From Verrucomicrobiia bacterium (lineage in GTDB: Bacteria > Verrucomicrobiota > Verrucomicrobiia > Limisphaerales > JAUIHU01), in the NCBI GenBank assembly GCA_030432175.1, contig JAUIHU010000372.1:1-5245 (forward strand): 5,245 nt of DNA, read 5' to 3'. Made by a program: the position numbers and the translations under genes. The notes beneath the pieces were generated by a model. It ran no database searches and was not told where the DNA came from. It saw only the letters and a list, made by a program, of their open reading frames with translations. This document shows, piece by piece, positions 1-5,245 of the stretch (the first letter of the stretch is position 1; each line of letters begins with the position of its first letter).

Positions 1-944
1 ACGTCGGATCATCTCTGAAAGTAAATGCGGTTCACAACAATGGTTCCGAGCCTGGAATGTACCTGGTTGGAACGAATTCAGATCCGATTCGCGTCGAAGG
101 TCCGGTGGTGATTCCAGGTGACGTCATTATCAGTGGGAAAATTACTGGCAAAGGCACACTTTATGTAGGTGGCAATCTTTATATCGCCGGCAATACCACT
201 TATAAGAATGGTCCGAATTTCAACCAGCCACCCGAAATGATGAGTGATGCGGGCAGAGATGCTTGGGTTGAACAAAATTTAAACAACAACAAGGATCTGG
301 TCGCTTTTGCGGTCAGGGAGGCAATTTACGCCGGACGAGTCAATGAGAGTGAATGGGTGAGTCGCTGCTATAATCCAAGTGGCTACGGTTTAAGGAATGT
401 TGGGGACGAAAGATATCTTGGTGAAGATGGCATTGCCCATACACCGGATGACGGTCAGGCTTATCTGGACACGAATGGCGATGGAGTACCGGACAGCTCC
501 TGGAATGATGCAGATGGCGACGGGGTAGTGGATCGAAATTACGACTACAACAATGACATTAAAATGACTAATCAACGGGCGAACAAAATTTCCGGTTACC
601 CTAAAGACCGAAGAAACCGCCCGGTCAACTACAACAACATTTCCACCAGCTACATGAATCGCCTGGACGGAATTTATTATACAAACCATGCAGGCGCATT
701 TCGACTGAGATCCAGTCATACAGAAATGAACGGAGCTATCATTTTCCGGGACGAAGCCATTATTTTCACAAGCACCTTGAAGTTTAATTATGACTCAAGG
801 ATTCATTCCAGGTACTCGGACGACCCTAACCGCTTCATTGATCTGGGTTTGCCTGTTGCAAACAAGATTCGCATTGAAAACATGAGGGAAATACCGCCCA
901 TTGCGGGGCATCCAACTTCAAATGATGCAACTTATACCTACTGA
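1..944 (+). CDS. Partial secreted/envelope protein with beta-strand repeat region, calcium-loop repeats and PilX-like C-terminus (5' end outside window)
   Basis: The frame is open from base 3 to the TGA at 942-944, giving 313 visible residues. The Met codon at 57 has no spaced Shine-Dalgarno, and the codons before it read as ordinary protein, so the true start lies upstream. Visible residues 31-64 alternate Val/Ile/Leu with Gly (VIPGDVIISG, LYVGGNLYIAGN), the pattern of a short bactofilin-like beta-helix. Residues 156-164 (DTNGDGVPD) and 169-177 (DADGDGVVD) are two DxDxDG calcium loops of the thrombospondin-3/EF-hand type, usual in extracellular proteins. The C-terminal part, with DGIYYTN, NGAIIFRDEAII and NYDSRIHS, resembles the C-terminal region of PilX-like pilus-associated proteins; this is from memory, without a search. 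A role in a type IV pilus-like or other surface structure is inferred. A coiled-coil membrane protein gene follows after 10 bp. Asn and Asp are abundant, and the only Cys seen is a single residue near visible position 122. The family is uncertain; the coding call is strong. Confidence 0.75.
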   Translation, partial: VGSSLKVNAVHNNGSEPGMYLVGTNSDPIRVEGPVVIPGDVIISGKITGKGTLYVGGNLYIAGNTTYKNGPNFNQPPEMMSDAGRDAWVEQNLNNNKDLVAFAVREAIYAGRVNESEWVSRCYNPSGYGLRNVGDERYLGEDGIAHTPDDGQAYLDTNGDGVPDSSWNDADGDGVVDRNYDYNNDIKMTNQRANKISGYPKDRRNRPVNYNNISTSYMNRLDGIYYTNHAGAFRLRSSHTEMNGAIIFRDEAIIFTSTLKFNYDSRIHSRYSDDPNRFIDLGLPVANKIRIENMREIPPIAGHPTSNDATYTY

Positions 945-954
945 GTTGAGATTC

Positions 955-1401
955 ATGAAACGAGGTATTCACAATAGATTGAAACTCTTTTCAGGACACC
1001 AAAACTGTGTCCGCAAATCACTGAGCGCTGGTCTCTTGCTGATTTCATTGATCAGCGTTCAGGCAGTGGATCCGTTGCCCGAACACATTGAGAACGCTTC
1101 TGAAGAAGTCAGGAACGCCTATATTGAGCGGTTGGCCAAGGAATCACTGGAAGAGAAAATCGAAGTTGGAAAAGAGCGACACGAGCAAAGAATGCGTTTC
1201 AAAAACGAAACCATTCAACACATGCGATCCGAGGCAGAAGAACGGATCAAAGTTATTCGAAAAGCCAGGGAAGAGTCTGAATTGCTGGCCGTCGATGCCG
1301 ATGAAGCTTCCAGAACGAACCTGTTCGTTTATGCCATGTGTATATTGCTGCTGGGCGGGATGCTTTATTATCGCAAGCAAGCCCGCAGCGGGGGACTTTA
1401 A
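955..1401 (+). CDS. Small exported coiled-coil protein with C-terminal membrane anchor, function unknown
   Basis: This 148-residue protein is not one I recognise. Residues 1-37 look like a signal peptide: a long basic start (MKRGIHNRLK), a hydrophobic core (SAGLLLISLIS) and a likely cleavage after VQA. Residues about 45-112 are almost entirely charged helix rich in Glu, Arg and Lys with few helix breakers, which suggests a coiled coil or long single helix. Residues about 123-139 (NLFVYAMCILLLGGMLYY) form one membrane span, followed by the basic tail RKQARSGGL. The expected topology is a periplasmic helix tethered to the inner membrane with a short cytoplasmic tail. The ATG at 955 is preferred because it gives the cleanest signal peptide and avoids overlap with the preceding gene. 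In-frame alternatives are TTG 901 and ATG 922/925, and no start has a strong ribosome binding site. The upstream gene stops 10 bp before, so an operon with translational coupling is likely. A scaffold or assembly role for the upstream surface protein is inference only. Confidence 0.7.
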   Translation: MKRGIHNRLKLFSGHQNCVRKSLSAGLLLISLISVQAVDPLPEHIENASEEVRNAYIERLAKESLEEKIEVGKERHEQRMRFKNETIQHMRSEAEERIKVIRKAREESELLAVDADEASRTNLFVYAMCILLLGGMLYYRKQARSGGL

Positions 1402-1488
1402 GGCGGTGGATTCTGAGTTTGTTTGTCCTTGTGATAAACTAATAAATCTCAATTGGTCAAAAACCTGCGCCCGTCTCGACTTATAGAC
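1402..1488. other. Short convergent intergenic spacer
   Basis: These 87 bp separate the coiled-coil gene from the convergent DUF350 gene. I see no stem followed by a T-run in either direction and so no convincing intrinsic terminator. Termination here may be Rho-dependent or use weak structure. A 6-bp AT-only-plus-one-G/C inverted repeat (CTTATA, loop GACT, TATAAG) lies at 1480-1495 across the DUF350 stop codon, but it is too weak to interpret. Confidence 0.5.
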
Positions 1489-2373
1489 TTATAAGAACGA
1501 AGACCGGATCAGGAATGAAATCACAACGAACAATCCACCAATCAGCAGCGCAGCGCCCCAATTATGGTCTCGGTGAATCTCTTCATCCAGTTTTGCTCCT
1601 GGTAAAATAAATTTATCCAGAACAATTCGGCTGACCGCCAGTGCAATGGCTCCAGAAACGGCCCAGATCGCAAAAAAGGGAATCGAATCGGAGTTGAGTA
1701 TCGAGCCAGCCAGCAGATTTCCAAACGCTACCAGAGACAAGCCAAATGAAACCCCGATTGCCGGGTTGTCTTTTTCTTCCAGTTCTTTTTTGAAATCAAA
1801 ATGGGTAATCATCTGGTAAACCTGGGAAAAACCAACAAAAGCAATCTGCCCGCATACAAAGAATAGCCCCATACCGACCAGACCGGATTCCCATCCATAA
1901 CCTTCACCAGTCACACAAGCTCGCACCATCAAAGCGGTCCCGATAAAACTCCCTGCCTCGGCAGCTCCCAGTCCGACGTTTTGGTCTTCCGCCAGCTCTT
2001 TTCTATTGGAGAAAGCCGCGAAAATGATTTTGTCATTCACCTTTTGGGCAATCAGCAAGAGAATCATTCCTATCGCTCCCCAAGCCGCTGTAATTGCAAC
2101 ATCTTTCCAAATAACATCCTGCGGTTCTCCGGCAAGCACACCTTGAAGAATCATGCCCAGACCAAACATATATCCAGCAAAGGAAACTGCGACCGCTTTA
2201 TTATCTTTCTCGGTGAGTTCGTGATTCAGCTTGTAAGGAGCTGCTAGCAAGAACAGAACTTTTCCGATGTAGAGCAGGACCAAAATGGTCAGCAGATAGG
2301 CGAATCCATGGAGGTAATCAACCGGAGCCAAATACTCTACGGAAAAATAAGGGTCTATAATGGAAGCGATCAT
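1489..2373 (-). CDS. Tandem DUF350 family integral membrane protein
   Basis: This 294-residue protein has about eight hydrophobic segments (roughly 22-44, 59-81, 91-110, 135-152, 163-186, 205-225, 230-250 and 271-291). It has the DUF350 (YjfL-like) pattern: an acidic/polar EKDN step leading into a small-residue helix (AVAVSFAGYMFGLGMIL), then an Asn-led helix after an acidic linker (NVGLGAAEAGSFIG). The whole four-helix unit occurs twice. Residues 52-76 match 197-221 (ELTEKDN versus ELEEKDN), and 114-150 match 253-289 (both begin with DK and lead through an acidic linker to N-x-G-x-A). E. coli YjfL carries one unit of about 130 residues, so this is a double-length version. The biochemical function of DUF350 is not established; it sits in the cytoplasmic membrane. 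ATG 2371-2373 is the only sensible start, with a weak GGAA just upstream. The gene diverges from polX and converges on the coiled-coil gene, so it is probably monocistronic. The family call is fairly confident; function is unknown. Confidence 0.85.
   Translation of the reverse strand: MIASIIDPYFSVEYLAPVDYLHGFAYLLTILVLLYIGKVLFLLAAPYKLNHELTEKDNKAVAVSFAGYMFGLGMILQGVLAGEPQDVIWKDVAITAAWGAIGMILLLIAQKVNDKIIFAAFSNRKELAEDQNVGLGAAEAGSFIGTALMVRACVTGEGYGWESGLVGMGLFFVCGQIAFVGFSQVYQMITHFDFKKELEEKDNPAIGVSFGLSLVAFGNLLAGSILNSDSIPFFAIWAVSGAIALAVSRIVLDKFILPGAKLDEEIHRDHNWGAALLIGGLFVVISFLIRSSFL
2356..2361 (+). promoter_or_regulatory. Candidate -10 element for polX
   Basis: A perfect TATAAT on the plus strand lies 68 bp before the polX ATG, inside the first codons of the divergent DUF350 gene. 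No recognisable -35 hexamer lies 16-18 bp upstream (the 17-bp position reads TACTCT), and there is no TGn extension. It would give a leader of about 60 nt. Chance occurrence is quite possible. Confidence 0.2.
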
Positions 2374-2379
2374 GTTTCC

Positions 2380-2408
2380 AAAGTAGAACGGTTTTAAATT
2401 TCCATCAA
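2380..2408 (-). promoter_or_regulatory. Candidate promoter of the DUF350 gene
   Basis: Read on the minus strand, TTGATG (2408-2403) lies exactly 17 bp before TACTTT (2385-2380), a fair sigma-70-like -35/-10 pair. The -10 ends only 6 bases before the ATG, so the transcript would begin at or next to the start codon and be leaderless or nearly so. That may be why no good ribosome binding site is visible. The match is imperfect, and sequence alone cannot prove it. Confidence 0.25.
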
Positions 2409-2429
2409 TCCTCTTTTCTTTGGACCTGT

Positions 2430-4205
2430 ATGACGGAACTTTCTATGTTATTCGGAATGAATCCGCAGGACGTCGCTGAGATCCTTGAAGAAATCGGTGT
2501 GTTATTAGAAATCCAGGGTGAAAATCCTTTTAAAACCCGTGCTTACTCGAATGCAGCCCGGGCAATTGAAAAATTGGAGGAACCTTTGGATGCGCTGGTG
2601 CGTGAAAATCGACTGAAGGATGTTCGAGGTTTAGGCTCCAGCACACGGGAGAAGGTCGAGGAATTAGTCCTGACAGGAAATCTCAAGTTTTATGAAGATC
2701 TCAAAGCCAAAACTCCTCCGGGAATTTTCGAGATCATGGAAATTCCAGGTTTAGGGCCAAAGAAGATCAAGGCGCTGAAGGAGAACCTGGATATCGATTC
2801 CATTGAAAAACTGAAAATAGCCTGTGAGTCCGGAAAAGTAGCTCAACTCAGCGGCTTTGGAGCCAAGACGGAAAAGAAAATCCTGGAAGGCATTGAGCTT
2901 CGCAAAGAGTTTTCGGCTCGTCACAGCATGTCGGCAGCGTGGGCGATTGCGACGCCAATTATTGAAGCCTTACGCGCTCATGAAGATACACTTCGATGTG
3001 AAATCGCCGGAAGCCTCAGACGTTATAAGGAAACCATCGGTGACCTGGATTTCCTGGTGTCCACCAAATCTCCAGCAGCGATTGGAGATTATTTTGTGGA
3101 GCTGGAAGCAGTGAAGAAGGTTCTGTTAAAAGGGGAAACCAAAATCAGCGTTTTGCTGGATCGTGGTATTCAAGCGGATCTCAGAATGGTCTCTGACAAA
3201 GAGTTTCCCTTTGCTTTGAATTACTTCACCGGAAGCAAAGAGCATAACGTGGAGATGCGAAGACGGGCGATTCAAAAAGGATTGCGCCTGAATGAATACG
3301 GATTGTTCCGGTCCAAGCAGGAAACCAGGGATCAGAGTTTATTGGTGAACTGCCATACGGAGGAGGAGATTTATGCCCAACTTGGACTTGATTATATTGT
3401 TCCTGAGATGCGGGAGGATCGGGGAGAATTTGAAGATGCTGAAAAAGGTCAGCTTCCACGATTGATTGAATGGACAGAGATCCGTGGATCACTTCACAAT
3501 CATTCCAACTGGAGTGATGGTCGAGAAACTTTGGAAGAAATTGCTCGTTTCATGCGTGACGAACTGGGGTTGTCTTATTGGGCTATTACCGACCACAGTA
3601 AATCTTCATTTCAGGCCAACGGGTTGGATGAAGAGCGTTTGCGGCGTCAGGTTGAAGAAATCAGGAAATTGAACTCAGCATTGCGGAAGGAGGATGATGG
3701 ATTCGAACTGCTCACCGGAACGGAGGTAGATATTCTGCCGGACGGGACGTTGGATTTTGATGACGATCTCCTGGCTGAACTGGATGTGGTGGTTGCCAGT
3801 GTGCATAGCAGTTTCACCCAGCCGGAAAAGAAAATGACGGAAAGGATCATTTCTGCAGTGAAAAATCCGAACGTAACTATGGTCGGTCATTTGACAGGGC
3901 GCTTGTTATTGATGCGCAAAGCTTATGCAGTGGATCAAAAAGCAGTGATCGACGCCTGCGCCAAACACGGAACCTGGATTGAACTCAATTGCAATCCCAG
4001 ACGCTTTGATATGGATTGGCGGCTCTGGCGGTATGCCGTTTCCAAAGGAGTCAAGTGTGTGATCAATTGTGACGCTCACGCCAATGACCATGCTGCATTT
4101 CTACGACTGGGAGCGCATCAAGCCAGAAAAGCCGGATTGAGGTCCAAGGATGTGATCAACACTTTAAGTCTGGCAGATCTAAAAAAAGAACTGGCTTCTA
4201 CATGA
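2430..4205 (+). CDS. polX: DNA polymerase/3'-5' exonuclease PolX (family X polymerase with PHP domain)
   Basis: At 591 residues this is close to the roughly 570 of Bacillus subtilis PolX. It is a cytoplasmic gap-filling repair polymerase with metal-dependent 3'-5' exonuclease activity, placed in base excision repair. Residues 10-60 form the 8-kDa-like region (EIQGENPFKTRAY). Helix-hairpin-helix DNA-binding turns lie near 66-70 (RGLGS), 106-110 (PGLGP) and 141-144 (SGFG). The polymerase core has GSLRR (194-198), the catalytic Asp pair D205/D207 in GDLD, the third Asp D250, and TGSKEHN (267-273). The PHP metal ligands all appear present: H356 and H358 (LHNH), D363, H389 (TDH), E432 (GTEVD), H459 (VHSS), H487 (GHLTG) and D548/H550 (CDAHA). 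Both activities are therefore predicted intact. ATG 2430 has GGA 5 bases upstream. ATG 2445 and 2457 are in-frame alternatives, and the last best matches the usual PolX N-terminus. The gene stands alone, divergent from DUF350 and convergent with the next gene. Its last codons overlap a terminator for that gene. Confidence 0.97.
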   Translation: MTELSMLFGMNPQDVAEILEEIGVLLEIQGENPFKTRAYSNAARAIEKLEEPLDALVRENRLKDVRGLGSSTREKVEELVLTGNLKFYEDLKAKTPPGIFEIMEIPGLGPKKIKALKENLDIDSIEKLKIACESGKVAQLSGFGAKTEKKILEGIELRKEFSARHSMSAAWAIATPIIEALRAHEDTLRCEIAGSLRRYKETIGDLDFLVSTKSPAAIGDYFVELEAVKKVLLKGETKISVLLDRGIQADLRMVSDKEFPFALNYFTGSKEHNVEMRRRAIQKGLRLNEYGLFRSKQETRDQSLLVNCHTEEEIYAQLGLDYIVPEMREDRGEFEDAEKGQLPRLIEWTEIRGSLHNHSNWSDGRETLEEIARFMRDELGLSYWAITDHSKSSFQANGLDEERLRRQVEEIRKLNSALRKEDDGFELLTGTEVDILPDGTLDFDDDLLAELDVVVASVHSSFTQPEKKMTERIISAVKNPNVTMVGHLTGRLLLMRKAYAVDQKAVIDACAKHGTWIELNCNPRRFDMDWRLWRYAVSKGVKCVINCDAHANDHAAFLRLGAHQARKAGLRSKDVINTLSLADLKKELAST

Positions 4206-4219
4206 AGTTGAAAGCCAGC
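4181..4219 (-). terminator. Intrinsic terminator of the leftward O-antigen ligase-like gene
   Basis: On the minus strand, CTGGCTT (4218-4212) pairs perfectly with AAGCCAG (4197-4191) around a 14-nt loop. A G-U pair with 4219/4190 can extend the stem. The stem is followed at once by TTCTTTTTTT (4190-4181). This is a classic stem plus U-tract, about 30 bp after the leftward gene's stop codon. It lies across the last codons of polX, so polX codons supply the U-tract and one arm. Read on the plus strand, the stem has no T-run after it. The large loop and short stem make it moderate in strength. Confidence 0.6.
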
Positions 4220-4223
4220 AATC

Positions 4224-4242
4224 CCTGCGACAGCGTGTCAGG
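4224..4242. repeat. Bulged inverted repeat in convergent spacer
   Basis: CCT (4224-4226) pairs with AGG (4240-4242), and GACA (4229-4232) pairs with TGTC (4236-4239). A 2-nt bulge (GC) interrupts one arm and the loop is GCG. This gives a seven-pair stem within the 42-bp spacer between polX and the leftward gene. No T-run follows on either strand, so it is not a canonical terminator, but transcripts from either side could fold here. Confidence 0.35.
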
Positions 4243-4247
4243 AGAAG

Positions 4248-5245
4248 TTATCCGATCGCCGGAATCAGAACCCGGCGATCATCACCATCCCCAGAGCTAC
4301 CAGTCCGCTGTTCTTCATCCTCATCCATCTCTTCTTTCGGAGGATTATAATACTGATCCAGACGGTTCTTCAGGTGGTAGTGAGCGGTCAGCTGTAACCC
4401 GGCCTGGAGCGCAAATGATTTCATCGCAAATTCACTATCTCCGTGAAGAAAGATAAATCCAACTGCGTTTGCGATCCAAAGACCCGAGCTAATGCTGCAT
4501 AGTCGAAGAAAACTGTCGTCCACTCCGATGATTCTTAGAATTCGGATCATTTTCAAAGTGATCCAGGTTCCATACCCAATAAAGATGATCATGAAAAATG
4601 TTCCAGGAAATCCGGTGTTTACCATCAACCCTATGAAGCCGTTGTAAAACGTTCCCTGGTTAATGTGAGCCGTCACAGAAGTGGGGTCCCATCGGTTAGA
4701 GTAATCAGTTGTCGCCGATAAACCAAAACCCCGTCCAACCCAAAAATAATTCGGTATCAGTTTCATCCCTTGTTCACGCAGCAGTTTGCGCGTGTGCCAG
4801 GTAGCCATTGCGTCCAGTCGAGCACGGCTTTGGACCTTGATTCCGGGTAAGAAAGAGAGCGCTCGTTGTGCAGCCAACGGCAATTTATCAGCTGCGCCGT
4901 ATCCAATAACCAGTCCGATCGAAGCCAGAGTTGCGAAAACAGCAGTGGTTCTGAAATCGTAGAACCTTTGAGCGTAAGCAGCGACAATCACCGTCATGCC
5001 AAGAACCACAACCATGTAACGGTGGCCACTCAGCAGTCCGATTCCAAAAACACAAAGTACCAATGGAAGAATGTAGATACCAGTGCGGAGGTTGAAGAAA
5101 TCCTTGAAGCGATACCGGATCAACATCCACAGAATAATTCCTTGAGCGAAAATGGCCAACGACTGGAAGCGTCGGATACCCCCGAACCGCATCGCCTGAC
5201 TCTGGAAGTTGAAAGCATCATTCGGAACCTCGAAAAAGCGCAGAA
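4248..5245 (-). CDS. Partial O-antigen ligase / Wzy-like polysaccharide polymerase membrane protein (5' end outside window)
   Basis: The frame is open from the right edge to the TAA at 4248-4250, giving 331 visible residues. Seventeen in-frame codons precede the Met at 5192 (…NDAFNFQSQAM), so that Met is internal. Visible membrane segments fall near 28-42, 55-71, 77-92, 99-117, 202-227 and 252-267. The sequence GLLSGHRYMVVV, with Arg at 75, matches the conserved SR/SGxR helix of the WaaL/Wzy family. A long extracytoplasmic loop follows (about 118-197), with RARLDAMATWH, GRGFG (170-174) and AHINQGTFYNGF. The His at 193 matches the conserved His of the family's catalytic loop, and the NTGFPG turn leads into the next helix. 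Such proteins transfer or polymerise lipid-linked glycans at the outer face of the inner membrane. Ligase and polymerase cannot be told apart here. The tail (from about 301) is unusually acidic (KEEMDEDEEQ). The gene is convergent with polX, with a 42-bp spacer and a terminator just beyond. Confidence 0.75.
   Translation of the reverse strand, partial: LRFFEVPNDAFNFQSQAMRFGGIRRFQSLAIFAQGIILWMLIRYRFKDFFNLRTGIYILPLVLCVFGIGLLSGHRYMVVVLGMTVIVAAYAQRFYDFRTTAVFATLASIGLVIGYGAADKLPLAAQRALSFLPGIKVQSRARLDAMATWHTRKLLREQGMKLIPNYFWVGRGFGLSATTDYSNRWDPTSVTAHINQGTFYNGFIGLMVNTGFPGTFFMIIFIGYGTWITLKMIRILRIIGVDDSFLRLCSISSGLWIANAVGFIFLHGDSEFAMKSFALQAGLQLTAHYHLKNRLDQYYNPPKEEMDEDEEQRTGSSGDGDDRRVLIPAIG
4254..4280. 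repeat. Perfect 9-bp GC-rich inverted repeat, possible 3' hairpin for polX mRNA
   Basis: GATCGCCGG (4254-4262) and CCGGCGATC (4272-4280) are exact reverse complements around a 9-nt loop. Seven of the nine pairs are G-C. The repeat lies inside the last codons of the leftward gene and begins 49 bp after the polX stop. On the plus strand the downstream bases (ATCACCATCC) are not T-rich, so this is not a textbook terminator. It could act as a transcript-end or stabilising stem for polX mRNA. Confidence 0.45.

Noticed and set aside
390..719. Minus-strand 109-codon frame, Val/Ile-rich
   Set aside because: It is antisense to the calcium-loop region. Asp/Asn codons (GAT, AAC) read in reverse become Ile and Val, which explains the apparent hydrophobicity.
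1382..1392. GC-rich mini-hairpin CCCG-CAG-CGGG at the end of the coiled-coil gene
   Set aside because: The stem is only four pairs with a three-base loop and no T-run after it, so it does not support a terminator call.
1088..1486. Plus-strand 132-codon frame overlapping the coiled-coil gene
   Set aside because: It is another frame of a gene that has a signal peptide, regular charged helix and membrane span. The alternative product is rich in Cys, Trp and Pro with no coherent structure.
1480..1495. Inverted repeat CTTATA-GACT-TATAAG over the DUF350 stop codon
   Set aside because: It is short and mostly A-T pairs, with no T-run in the right place, so it is likely chance.
3478..3520. PHP motif reads SLHNH instead of the common DLHxH, suggesting a damaged exonuclease site
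   Set aside because: The two metal-binding His residues and the following SDG are intact, and all other PHP ligands are present. The residue before LH seems to vary among PHP proteins, so inactivation is not supported.
4202..4456. Plus-strand 84-codon frame whose ATG overlaps the polX stop as ATGA
   Set aside because: It looks like translational coupling, but it is antisense to the 3' end of a well-supported membrane protein gene. Its composition (runs of His, Pro, Ser) is what the complement of the acidic tail would give, and it shows no domain.

Overview
The window (5,245 bp, roughly half G+C by eye) looks like chromosomal DNA from a Gram-negative-type bacterium. The mix of a pilin-associated/beta-helix secreted protein, a PHP-type PolX, a tandem DUF350 membrane protein and an O-antigen ligase/polymerase-like protein would suit the PVC superphylum, perhaps Verrucomicrobiota. 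That placement is an impression from protein style, not a computed result. I see no rRNA, tRNA, CRISPR array, insertion sequence, integrase or phage gene.

Layout. (1) Bases 1-944, + strand: the 3' part of a large extracellular or envelope protein, open at the left edge, with a repetitive Val/Ile/Gly-rich strand region, two calcium-loop repeats and a C-terminal region resembling PilX-like pilus-associated proteins. (2) 955-1401, + strand, only 10 bp downstream and probably co-transcribed: a small exported coiled-coil protein with a C-terminal membrane anchor. (3) 1489-2373, - strand: an eight-helix DUF350 protein made of two homologous halves. (4) 2430-4205, + strand, divergent from DUF350 across 56 bp: a full-length DNA polymerase/3'-5' exonuclease PolX with polymerase and PHP active sites intact. 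(5) 4248 to the right edge, - strand, convergent with polX: the C-terminal part of an O-antigen ligase/Wzy-like membrane protein, open at the right edge.

The genes do not form one pathway. Genes 1 and 2 look like a surface-structure operon, polX is DNA repair housekeeping, and the right-hand gene belongs to surface polysaccharide synthesis. The most informative non-coding structure is the polX/O-antigen-ligase junction (4181-4280). It holds three adjacent inverted repeats, one of them a convincing intrinsic terminator for the leftward gene that lies partly inside the last codons of polX. I found no clear evidence of an undescribed multi-gene system. The least explained gene is the small coiled-coil protein at 955-1401.
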